This document shows, piece by piece, positions 34,465-44,117 of a stretch of DNA of 64,000 nucleotides. The stretch is from positions 682,001-746,000 of the forward strand of contig NZ_WVNW01000001.1 of NCBI RefSeq assembly GCF_013179285.1, in the 5' to 3' direction. How positions within the stretch are numbered: position 1 is the first letter of the stretch; every line of letters starts with the position of its first letter. Source of the stretch: Roseobacter sp. HKCCD6576-2. Lineage in GTDB: Bacteria > Pseudomonadota > Alphaproteobacteria > Rhodobacterales > Rhodobacteraceae. A program made the translations under genes and the position numbers. The notes under the pieces were generated by a model. That model was not told the origin of the DNA, ran no database searches, and saw only the letters and a program-made list of their open reading frames with translations.

Positions 34465-36483
34465 ATGACCAATCCGCTTCTGTCCAACTGGGACACACCG
34501 TTCCAACTTCCGCCTTTCGACGCGATCACCGATGCGGATTTCGCGCCGGCGCTTGACGCCGCGCTTGAGGAGGGCCGCGCGGCCTATCAGGCGATTGCAG
34601 AGACCCCCGAAGCGCCGACCTTTGCCAACACGATCGAGGCGATGGAACTGGCCGACGAAACGCTCGACCGGGTGGCGGGGGTCTTCTTCAACCTCGCAGG
34701 CTCCGACGCGACCCCGATGCGCGAGGCGTTGCAGCGGGACTATGCGCCGAAATTCTCGGCCTATGCGTCGGAGATCACCAATAACCGCGCGCTTTGGCAG
34801 CGGATCAAGACCCTCTGGGAGCAGCGGGATGATCTCGATCTGACGCCGGAGCAGGCCCGTGTGTTGATGCTCACCCATCGCAGTTTTGTGCGCGCGGGGG
34901 CGGCGCTGGAAGGCGCGGCGGCGGAGCGGCTGACAGAGGTGAAAAGCCGTCTGGCGGTGCTGGGCACCAGCTTCATGCAGAATCTTCTGGCCGATGAGCG
35001 GGAATGGTTCATGGAGCTGGAAGAGGCCGATCTGGAGGGTCTGCCCGAGTTTGCCATCGCTGCGGCGCGGGCGGCGGGTGAGGAAAAGGGCGTCGACGGC
35101 CCGGTCGTGACGCTCTCGCGTTCGATTATCGTGCCGTTTTTGCAGTTCTCCCCGCGGCGGGACCTACGCGAGACTGCCTATAAGGCCTGGGCGGCGCGTG
35201 GGGCCAATGGTGGCGAGACTGACAATCTGGGGATTGCGGCGGAGACTTTGGCCTTGCGGGAAGAGCGCGCCGGATTGCTGGGCTATGACAGTTTCGCGGC
35301 CTTCAAGCTGGAAACCGAAATGGCCAAGACGCCAGATGCGGTGCGCGACCTGCTGATGCAGGTCTGGGAGCCGGCAAAGGCGCAGGCCGATGCGGATGCC
35401 GAGACGCTTACTCAGATGATGCGCGACGAAGGTGTGAATGGCGATCTGGAGCCGTGGGATTGGCGTTATTATGCGGAGAAACGGCGCAAGGCCGAGCATG
35501 ATCTCGATGAGGCGGCGCTGAAACCTTATCTGCAACTCGATGCGATGATCGAGGCATCGTTCGACTGCGCCAACCGCCTGTTTGGGCTGGAGTTTGCGCC
35601 GCTGGATGTGACGCTCTACCACCCGGATGCGCGCGCTTGGGAGGTGACGCGGAACGGCACGCATATCGCGGTGTTCATCGGCGATTATTTTGCGCGCGGC
35701 TCAAAGCGCTCCGGCGCGTGGTGTTCCGCGATGCGGAGCCAGAAGAAACTCGGCGGCGACACGCGGCCCATCGTCGTCAATGTCTGCAACTTCGCCAAGG
35801 GCGACCCGGCGCTGCTCTCCTATGATGACGCTCGGACGCTGTTCCATGAATTTGGCCACGCGCTGCACCAGATGCTCTCGAATGTGACCTATGGCTCGAT
35901 TTCCGGCACCTCGGTCGCGCGCGATTTCGTGGAACTGCCAAGCCAGCTTTATGAGCATTGGCTGGAAGTGCCCGAGGTGTTGGAGAAACACGCCCGCCAC
36001 GCGGAAACCGGCGCGGCGATGCCGAAAGACCTGCTCGACCGGCTTTTGGCGGCGCAGACTTATGATATGGGGTTCCAGACCGTCGAATATGTCGCCTCGG
36101 CCCTGGTTGATTTGGATTTCCATGATGGCAAGGCCCCGACGGACCCGATGGTGGCGCAGACGGAGACGCTTGGCAGGATCGGCATGCCGCACGCGATTGG
36201 GATGCGCCATGCGACGCCGCATTTCGCCCATGTCTTCGCAGGCGACGGCTATTCCTCGGGTTATTACAGCTACATGTGGTCCGAGGTCATGGATGCCGAC
36301 GCGTTTGAGGCCTTTGAAGAGGCGGGCGGCGCGTTTGACGCCGAGATGGCGCGGAAGCTGGAGACGTTTATCCTCTCGGCTGGCGGCAGCCAGGAAGCGG
36401 ATGCGCTCTACACCGCCTTCCGGGGCCGGATGCCGGGGGTCGAGGCGCTGTTGAAAGGCCGGGGCTTGGATCAGGTCGCCTGA
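34465..36483 (+). CDS. M3 family metallopeptidase (oligopeptidase A / dipeptidyl carboxypeptidase type)
   Basis: 672 residues with a zinc site in FHEFGHALHQML (H461, E462, H465) and a third ligand, E490, in DFVELPSQ, spaced as in M3 thermolysin-like enzymes. No signal peptide is present, so cytoplasmic degradation of short peptides is expected. The length is typical of Dcp/OpdA (about 680). GVNGDLEPWDWRYYAEKRR and GYSSGYYSYMWSEV further support the family. AAAGGAG precedes the ATG by six bases. It follows an amino-acid ABC binding protein and permease, which might supply the amino acids or peptides, although nothing links them directly. Confidence 0.93.
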   Translation: MTNPLLSNWDTPFQLPPFDAITDADFAPALDAALEEGRAAYQAIAETPEAPTFANTIEAMELADETLDRVAGVFFNLAGSDATPMREALQRDYAPKFSAYASEITNNRALWQRIKTLWEQRDDLDLTPEQARVLMLTHRSFVRAGAALEGAAAERLTEVKSRLAVLGTSFMQNLLADEREWFMELEEADLEGLPEFAIAAARAAGEEKGVDGPVVTLSRSIIVPFLQFSPRRDLRETAYKAWAARGANGGETDNLGIAAETLALREERAGLLGYDSFAAFKLETEMAKTPDAVRDLLMQVWEPAKAQADADAETLTQMMRDEGVNGDLEPWDWRYYAEKRRKAEHDLDEAALKPYLQLDAMIEASFDCANRLFGLEFAPLDVTLYHPDARAWEVTRNGTHIAVFIGDYFARGSKRSGAWCSAMRSQKKLGGDTRPIVVNVCNFAKGDPALLSYDDARTLFHEFGHALHQMLSNVTYGSISGTSVARDFVELPSQLYEHWLEVPEVLEKHARHAETGAAMPKDLLDRLLAAQTYDMGFQTVEYVASALVDLDFHDGKAPTDPMVAQTETLGRIGMPHAIGMRHATPHFAHVFAGDGYSSGYYSYMWSEVMDADAFEAFEEAGGAFDAEMARKLETFILSAGGSQEADALYTAFRGRMPGVEALLKGRGLDQVA

Positions 36484-36497
36484 CCCGGGCCCCGGCG

Positions 36498-38774
<2,277 letters not shown>

Positions 38775-38924
38775 ATGTGGGTTCGCCTGTCTGTTGTCCC
38801 GACCGCTGTTGTTCGCGGCTTCCACTGCTCATTTGTCGCGGTTCTGTGGCGACATCTTGCGCCCCCGCCTTGGATCAGAGAGTGTCACGACAGGCGCAGA
38901 AATGCCAGTGAGGGGATTGCCGGG

Positions 38925-39911
38925 ATGCCAGGTCAGAAGCTGAGTGTTGTCGTTACGCGACGGTTGCCGGAAGCCGTTGAGACGCGGATGAGCGAGCTTT
39001 TCGATGTCGAGTTGCGCACCGAGGTCGGCCCGATGGACAAATCAGAGCTGGTTGCGGCCATGGCGCGGGCGGATGTTTTGGTGCCCTGCATCACCGACCA
39101 GATCGACGCGGGCATGTTGGGCCAAGCCGGTGACCGGTTGAAACTAATCGCAAATTACGGCGCCGGCGTGGATCATATCGACGTCTCCACCGCCCGGCAG
39201 CGGGGGATTTTGGTCTCGAACACACCCGGCGTGATGACCGATGATACGGCGGATATGACCATGGCGCTGATCCTGGCCGTCACCCGGCGCATTCCCGAAG
39301 GGTTGGCCGTGATGCAGGCGGGCCGGTGGGAGGGCTGGGCACCCACCGCCTATATGGGCGGGCGCATCGGCGGGAAACGGCTGGGCATCCTGGGCATGGG
39401 CCGGATCGGCCAAGCGGTGGCGCGGCGTGCGGCGGCCTTTGGGATGCAGGTGCATTACCACAACCGTCGCCGGGTGCATGAGGATATCGAAGCCGAGTTG
39501 GAGGCGACTTATTGGGAAAGCCTCGATCAAATGCTGGCGCGGGTCGATGTGCTGTCGATCAACTGCCCGCACACGCCGTCGACCTTCCATCTGATGAATG
39601 CGCGGCGGTTGAAACTGATGAAGCCTTCGGCGGTGATCGTGAACACCTCGCGGGGCGAAGTGATCGACGAAAACGCGCTGACCCGGATGCTGCGGGCCGG
39701 TGAGATTGCGGGGGCGGGGCTGGACGTCTTTGAGCGCGGCCATGACGTGAACCCGCGGCTTCGCGAGTTGGAGAACGTGGTGTTGTTGCCGCATATGGGC
39801 TCGGCCACGTTGGAGGGCCGCGTCGAGATGGGTGAGAAAGTCATCATCAATATCAAGACGTTCGATGATGGACACCGCCCGCCGGATCTGGTCGTGCCGT
39901 CGATGTTGTGA
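38925..39911 (+). CDS. D-2-hydroxyacid dehydrogenase (glyoxylate/hydroxypyruvate reductase-like)
   Basis: 328 residues: the NAD(P) loop LGMGRIGQAVARR near residue 155, the conserved NTSRGEVIDENAL region with the substrate arginine near 240, GAGLDVFE with the glutamate near 267, and the PHMGSAT catalytic histidine near 288. It reversibly reduces 2-oxoacids, most likely glyoxylate or hydroxypyruvate. ATG at 38925 has GAGGGG upstream; the frame is open further, but that part is not conserved. It is single, with the Map-like gene convergent downstream, 70 bases from its stop. Confidence 0.9.
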   Translation: MPGQKLSVVVTRRLPEAVETRMSELFDVELRTEVGPMDKSELVAAMARADVLVPCITDQIDAGMLGQAGDRLKLIANYGAGVDHIDVSTARQRGILVSNTPGVMTDDTADMTMALILAVTRRIPEGLAVMQAGRWEGWAPTAYMGGRIGGKRLGILGMGRIGQAVARRAAAFGMQVHYHNRRRVHEDIEAELEATYWESLDQMLARVDVLSINCPHTPSTFHLMNARRLKLMKPSAVIVNTSRGEVIDENALTRMLRAGEIAGAGLDVFERGHDVNPRLRELENVVLLPHMGSATLEGRVEMGEKVIINIKTFDDGHRPPDLVVPSML

Positions 39912-39981
39912 GCGGTGTTGCGGCGTCGAAGGACGGCTCTGAGCCCGAAATGATGGATGCTGCATTCTGTTGGAATGGCGG

Positions 39982-40836
39982 CTATGTCGTCGATGAGTCA
40001 ATCCGGATGCCTGGCGCATGACGCCCCGAGGCCGACCCGGTAAAAATTTCAAACCCATCGGCTGTGACGCCAATCGAATGCTCGAACTGAGCGGACAGGG
40101 ATTTATCGCGGGTCACAGCAGTCCAGTCATCGGCGAGCATCTTCACTTCGCAGCGCCCTAGATTGATCATCGGTTCAACGGTGAAGATCATGCCTTCGCG
40201 CAACTCTAACCCTTCGCCAGCCTTGCCGAAATTCAGGATGTTTGGAGAGTCGTGGAAAACCTGACCGATGCCGTGGCCGCAAAAGTCTCGGACAACCGAA
40301 CAACGCTCTGACCGAGCGTAGGATTGAATGGCATGGCCGATGTCGCCCAATCGCGCACCAGGGCGCACGATCTCGATCCCGCGCATCATCGCCTCATATG
40401 CGATTTGGATCAGGCGCTCTGCCGCCCGCTTCGGCTTGCCCGCCACATACATCCGGCTGGAGTCGCCATACCATCCGTTACGTATCAGCGTCACATCCAC
40501 GTTGACGATGTCGCCGTCGCGCAACGTCTTTTCGTTAGGAAAACCGTGGCACACCACATGATTCACTGACGTGCAGCACGCGTATTTGTAACCCTTGTAG
40601 CCAAGAGTTGCCGGTAACGCATCGTGAGCGGAAGCGAAATCCAACACAAATGTGTTGATCTCAGAGAGTGGCAGACCGGGGCGGACCAAATCAGCCACGC
40701 CATCCAGACAAGCGGCCGTCAATGTACCAGCGCGACGCATCCCCTCGAAGGCATCCGGGCCGTAGAGCTTGATGCGTTCTGTTCTGCGGGCGTCTTTCGC
40801 AGCAGGCGCGACAGGGACGTTGATATAGCTGTCCAT
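39982..40836 (-). CDS. map: type I methionine aminopeptidase, ParD-associated copy
   Basis: 284 residues of a pita-bread fold enzyme that removes N-terminal methionine. All metal ligands are in place: D114 (NVDVT), D125 (YGDSSRMY), H188 (CGHGIG), E221 (VEPMI), E252 (FEHSI), plus the substrate histidines H97 and H195. It has a longer N terminus (about 25 residues) than housekeeping Map. The gene uses more A/T-ended codons than its neighbours and is divergent from a ParD-like gene with shared palindromes, an arrangement known for second-copy Map genes. Genomes of this group usually have another, essential map elsewhere. Confidence 0.9.
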   Translation of the reverse strand: MDSYINVPVAPAAKDARRTERIKLYGPDAFEGMRRAGTLTAACLDGVADLVRPGLPLSEINTFVLDFASAHDALPATLGYKGYKYACCTSVNHVVCHGFPNEKTLRDGDIVNVDVTLIRNGWYGDSSRMYVAGKPKRAAERLIQIAYEAMMRGIEIVRPGARLGDIGHAIQSYARSERCSVVRDFCGHGIGQVFHDSPNILNFGKAGEGLELREGMIFTVEPMINLGRCEVKMLADDWTAVTRDKSLSAQFEHSIGVTADGFEIFTGSASGRHAPGIRIDSSTT

Positions 40837-40850
40837 CTAACATTCCGCCT

Positions 40851-40865
40851 CTATACTCGGTATAG
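40851..40865. promoter_or_regulatory. palindrome 1 in the map/parD-like intergenic region
   Basis: CTATACTCGGTATAG is a perfect inverted repeat with a three-base centre, 15 bases upstream of the Map start. Together with the second palindrome it spaces the divergent genes and probably is an operator for the ribbon-helix-helix protein or its partner. Both also contain TATA-like -10 sequences. Confidence 0.55.
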
Positions 40866-40874
40866 ATCATACTC

Positions 40875-40900
40875 TATACGAATCGTATATGTTTCGTATA
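40875..40900. promoter_or_regulatory. palindrome 2 and an extra half-site in the map/parD-like intergenic region
   Basis: TATACGAATCGTATA (40875-40889) is a 7-1-7 palindrome, and a third half-site TCGTATA follows at 40894-40900. The motif CTATAC/GTATAG of palindrome 1 shares the TATAC core, giving five half-sites in 50 bases. This is the clustered-operator pattern of self-regulated ribbon-helix-helix proteins. Confidence 0.55.
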
Positions 40901-40922
40901 TTTCCAATTTGGAGGCGCTTCA

Positions 40923-41129
40923 ATGGGCATCGTGAAGATTGGCGACGGACTGCACGAAGATATCCGCAAGGCCAGCACTGTCATGTGCCGGTCGATCAAT
41001 GCTCAGGCTGAATTCTGGATAAAAGTCGGAATGCTGGCTGAAATAAACGCCGATCTCACCTTCAATGAGATTATCGCACGACAGCTCAAGGAAGCTGACG
41101 TGAAGGTGCCAGAGGTAGATGCAGCATAA
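40923..41129 (+). CDS. ParD-like family (PF11903-type) ribbon-helix-helix protein
   Basis: 68 residues. The N-terminal strand (GIVKIGDGLHEDI) and two helices (RSINAQAEFWIKVGMLAEIN; TFNEIIARQL) fit the ParD-like antitoxin family, whose members bind DNA as dimers. GGAGG lies seven bases before the ATG. There is no ParE, RelE or other toxin gene next to it; its divergent partner is the methionine aminopeptidase gene. The protein probably binds the palindromes between the two genes. Whether it neutralises or regulates Map is unknown. The gene is visibly A/T-richer than the flanks. Confidence 0.8.
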   Translation: MGIVKIGDGLHEDIRKASTVMCRSINAQAEFWIKVGMLAEINADLTFNEIIARQLKEADVKVPEVDAA

Positions 41130-41233
41130 GCCGACCTTAGCGTAACCGCAGCGAAAGCTCACTTCGTCCGCAAAGCCGCAATCGATGCCAACGACTCTCT
41201 TGCCACTTTGCATGGCCCGGCTAGGGTGGCGCC

Positions 41234-42631
41234 ATGGGCAAGCTCAGTACAGATCACCTTATTCTCGGACAGAGCGGCTTGGCCCGCGCGCTTTATGACA
41301 CGGTCGCCGATCTGCCCATTATCAGCCCCCATGGCCATTGCGACCCGGAATGGTTCGCCACCAATGCGCCGTTTTCCGACCCCGCCCATCTTCTGATTGT
41401 GCCGGATCATTATGTGCTGCGCATGTTGGTGAGCCAGGGGGTGCGGCTGGAGGATATGGGCGTGGCGCGGCTGGATGGCGGCCCTGTGGAGACCGACCCA
41501 AGGATGATTTGGGCGCGGTTTGCGGAGCACTATCACCTTTTCGCGGGCACTCCGACCCGGGCGTGGCTGGATTATACATTCGAGACTCTGTTTGGCCTTG
41601 AGGAACCGCTCAATCCGTCCACCGCGACGGCATATTACGACCGGATCGCCGCCTGTTTGGCCGATAACGTGTTCCGGCCTCGGGCCCTGTTCGACCGGTT
41701 CAAGATCGAGGTCTTGGCCACGACCGAAGGCACGCTTGATCCGCTCACCCATCATAAGGCGATCGCCGAGAGTGATTGGCCCGGCCGGGTGATCACCACC
41801 TATCGGCCCGATCAGGTGACGGACCCGGACTATGAAGGCTTCGCAGGTGCGCTTGATCAGTTGGCGGAGATCACCGGCGGCGAGACCGAGAGTTGGGCCG
41901 GGTATCTGGAGGCGCATCGGCTGCGTCGGGCCTATTTCCGGGATCACGGGGCAACCGCAACCGACCATGGGCACCCGACGGCGGAAACGGCGGATTTGAG
42001 CCAGGCCGATGCGGCGGCGCTTTATGATCGCCTGCGCGCTGGGCGCGCCGAGGCGGGAGATGCGGCGTTATTCCGGGCACAGATGCTGACCGAAATGGCG
42101 AAGATGAGCGCCGAGGATGGGATGGTGATGCAAATCCATCCGGGCAGTTTTCGCAATCATAATGCTCGTGTTTTCAACGAGTTCGGGCGGGACAAAGGCT
42201 TCGATATCCCGACCCGGACCGATTATGTCCATGCACTCCGGCCGTTGTTGAATGCAGTCGGGATGCATCCGAATTTCACGTTGATCCTCTTCACGTTGGA
42301 CGAGGCGGCCTATACCCGCGAGCTGGCCCCCCTGGCCGGGGCCTATCCCTGTCTGCGGCTTGGGCCGGCCTGGTGGTTCCATGACAGCGCCGAGGGGATG
42401 CGGCGGTTCCGTGAGATGACCACAGAGACAGCCGGGTTCTATAACACGGTGGGCTTCAACGATGACACCCGCGCTTTCCCCTCGATCCCGGCCCGGCATG
42501 ATATGGCGCGGCGGGTGGATTGCGCCTATCTCGCCCGGCTGGTCGCGGATGGACAGTTGCGCGAGCCGGAGGCGTTTGAGCTGGCGCGTGTTCTGACTGT
42601 GGATCTGCCCCGCAAGGCCTATCGGCTATGA
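41234..42631 (+). CDS. uxaC: glucuronate/galacturonate isomerase
   Basis: 465 residues, normal for uronate isomerase, an amidohydrolase-fold enzyme. Seen are the N-terminal metal motif SPHGHCDPEWF (residues 31-41), DHYVLRMLVSQG, TTEGTLDPLTHH near 163, MQIHPGSFRNHN near 299 and GFNDDTRAFPSIPARH near 416. It turns D-glucuronate into fructuronate (or galacturonate into tagaturonate). Its stop overlaps the following dehydrogenase start by four bases, so the two enzymes for consecutive steps are coupled. The start ATG at 41234 is the first with a plausible site (AGGGTGG). Confidence 0.93.
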   Translation: MGKLSTDHLILGQSGLARALYDTVADLPIISPHGHCDPEWFATNAPFSDPAHLLIVPDHYVLRMLVSQGVRLEDMGVARLDGGPVETDPRMIWARFAEHYHLFAGTPTRAWLDYTFETLFGLEEPLNPSTATAYYDRIAACLADNVFRPRALFDRFKIEVLATTEGTLDPLTHHKAIAESDWPGRVITTYRPDQVTDPDYEGFAGALDQLAEITGGETESWAGYLEAHRLRRAYFRDHGATATDHGHPTAETADLSQADAAALYDRLRAGRAEAGDAALFRAQMLTEMAKMSAEDGMVMQIHPGSFRNHNARVFNEFGRDKGFDIPTRTDYVHALRPLLNAVGMHPNFTLILFTLDEAAYTRELAPLAGAYPCLRLGPAWWFHDSAEGMRRFREMTTETAGFYNTVGFNDDTRAFPSIPARHDMARRVDCAYLARLVADGQLREPEAFELARVLTVDLPRKAYRL

Positions 42632-43995
42632 GATTGACGCCGGACGCGCTGGCCCGCGCAGGGAACATCGAGCGGCCCGCCTATGATCGCGCTCATGTCA
42701 CGCCGGGGATTGTGCATCTGGGTCTGGGCAATTTTCACCGCGCACATCAGGCTGTCTATGTCGATGAATGTCTTACGGCGACGCCCGATTGGGGCATTCG
42801 CGGCATCTCCCTCCGCCGGCCCGATATGCGGGATGCGCTTGCGCCCCAAAGCGGGCTCTATACCCTGGCGGTGCGCGATGGGGCGGGGACCGCGGCGCGG
42901 GTGATCGGGTCGGTTTTGGAGGTTTTGGTCGCGGGTGAGGACATCGCGTCGGTGCTGGCGGCGATGACGGATCCAGCGACGCGGATTGTCAGCCTGACCG
43001 TGACGGAAAAGGGTTATTACCGCGATGGGGCGGGCGACTTGGACCAAGCCCATCCGGCGGTTGCGGCAGATTTGGCGACGCCTGAGAGGCCGGGGTCTGT
43101 CCCGGGTTTGCTGGTCGAAGCGCTGCGATTGCGCCGGGCGGCGGGCGCCCCGCCTTTCACCGTGCTGAGTTGCGATAACCTTCCCGAAAACGGCGCAGCG
43201 CTGGCCCGGGTCGTCCTTCAATTCGCGGCGTTGCGGGACCTAAGGCTGGCGGAGTGGATCAGGGCAGAGGTGGCGTTCCCCTCCAGCATGGTGGATCGGA
43301 TCGTGCCCGCCACGACCGAGGCAGATCGCGCGGAGGTTGCGGCACTAACCGGTCTTGAGGATGCTTGGCCCGTGGTCACCGAACCCTTCTGTCAATGGGT
43401 GGTGGAGGATCGGTTCCCGGCTGGCCGACCGGATTTAGCGGCGGCTGGCGTGCAGTTCGTCTCCGACGTTGCACAATATGAACATATGAAGTTGCGCATG
43501 TTGAACGGCGCGCATTCGACGCTGGCCTATCTGGGTCAGCTCCGGGGGCATGAGACCGTCGCGGACGTGATGGGGGATGCGGAACTGGCCGAGCTTGTGG
43601 CAGGTGTGATGACCCAGGCCGCGAGCACGCTGTCTTTGCCGCAAGACGAGCTGTCGGCCTATGCAACCCGCTTGCAGGAGCGGTTCCGCAACCCGGCGCT
43701 ACATCACAAGACCGCGCAGATCGCGATGGATGGCAGTCAGAAGCTGCCGCAACGACTCTTGGCACCGATTGCCGAGGCGCATGCAGCGGGACGGCCTTGG
43801 GGCGCACTGGCCACGGGTGTCGCTGGCTGGCTGCGCTATCTGGAGCGGTTTGCGCCGGAAGACCCGATGGCCGATGAGCTGCGGCTGGCCGCCGCAAAAG
43901 GACCTGACGCGGTGCTCGATCTGCGCGCGGTCTTTGGCGATCTGAGCGACGCCCACTGGTTCCGCGAGGGGGTTTTGGCGCGGCTCCCGGCCTAG
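42628..43995 (+). CDS. uxuB: mannitol-dehydrogenase family oxidoreductase (fructuronate reductase type)
   Basis: 455 residues of the long-chain polyol dehydrogenase family: VHLGLGNFHRAHQAVYVDE NAD-loop region near residue 30, VTEKGYY near 125, SCDNLPENG near 175, and the catalytic KLRMLNGAHSTLAYLG near 290. Because it directly follows and overlaps uxaC by four bases (ATGA), reduction of fructuronate to mannonate is most likely; mannitol or tagaturonate oxidoreduction is an alternative in the family. No ketodeoxygluconate genes are in the window. Confidence 0.82.
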   Translation: MRLTPDALARAGNIERPAYDRAHVTPGIVHLGLGNFHRAHQAVYVDECLTATPDWGIRGISLRRPDMRDALAPQSGLYTLAVRDGAGTAARVIGSVLEVLVAGEDIASVLAAMTDPATRIVSLTVTEKGYYRDGAGDLDQAHPAVAADLATPERPGSVPGLLVEALRLRRAAGAPPFTVLSCDNLPENGAALARVVLQFAALRDLRLAEWIRAEVAFPSSMVDRIVPATTEADRAEVAALTGLEDAWPVVTEPFCQWVVEDRFPAGRPDLAAAGVQFVSDVAQYEHMKLRMLNGAHSTLAYLGQLRGHETVADVMGDAELAELVAGVMTQAASTLSLPQDELSAYATRLQERFRNPALHHKTAQIAMDGSQKLPQRLLAPIAEAHAAGRPWGALATGVAGWLRYLERFAPEDPMADELRLAAAKGPDAVLDLRAVFGDLSDAHWFREGVLARLPA

Positions 43996-44117
43996 GCTGC
44001 CCCGCGACCGATGGCGCAATGTCGTTTTTACGCGGGATTGCGTCGGGCGGGCGAGGCTTGCGAGCGCGGGCTCTGGCATGGAAGATCAGGCCCGAAGATC
44101 TGCCCGGAGTGAACGTG

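Noticed and set aside
39912-41233. Mobile-element scar around the Map/ParD-like pair
   Set aside because: Base use is more A/T-rich than the flanks, but no transposase, integrase or flanking direct repeat was found, so transfer is possible but not supported as an element.
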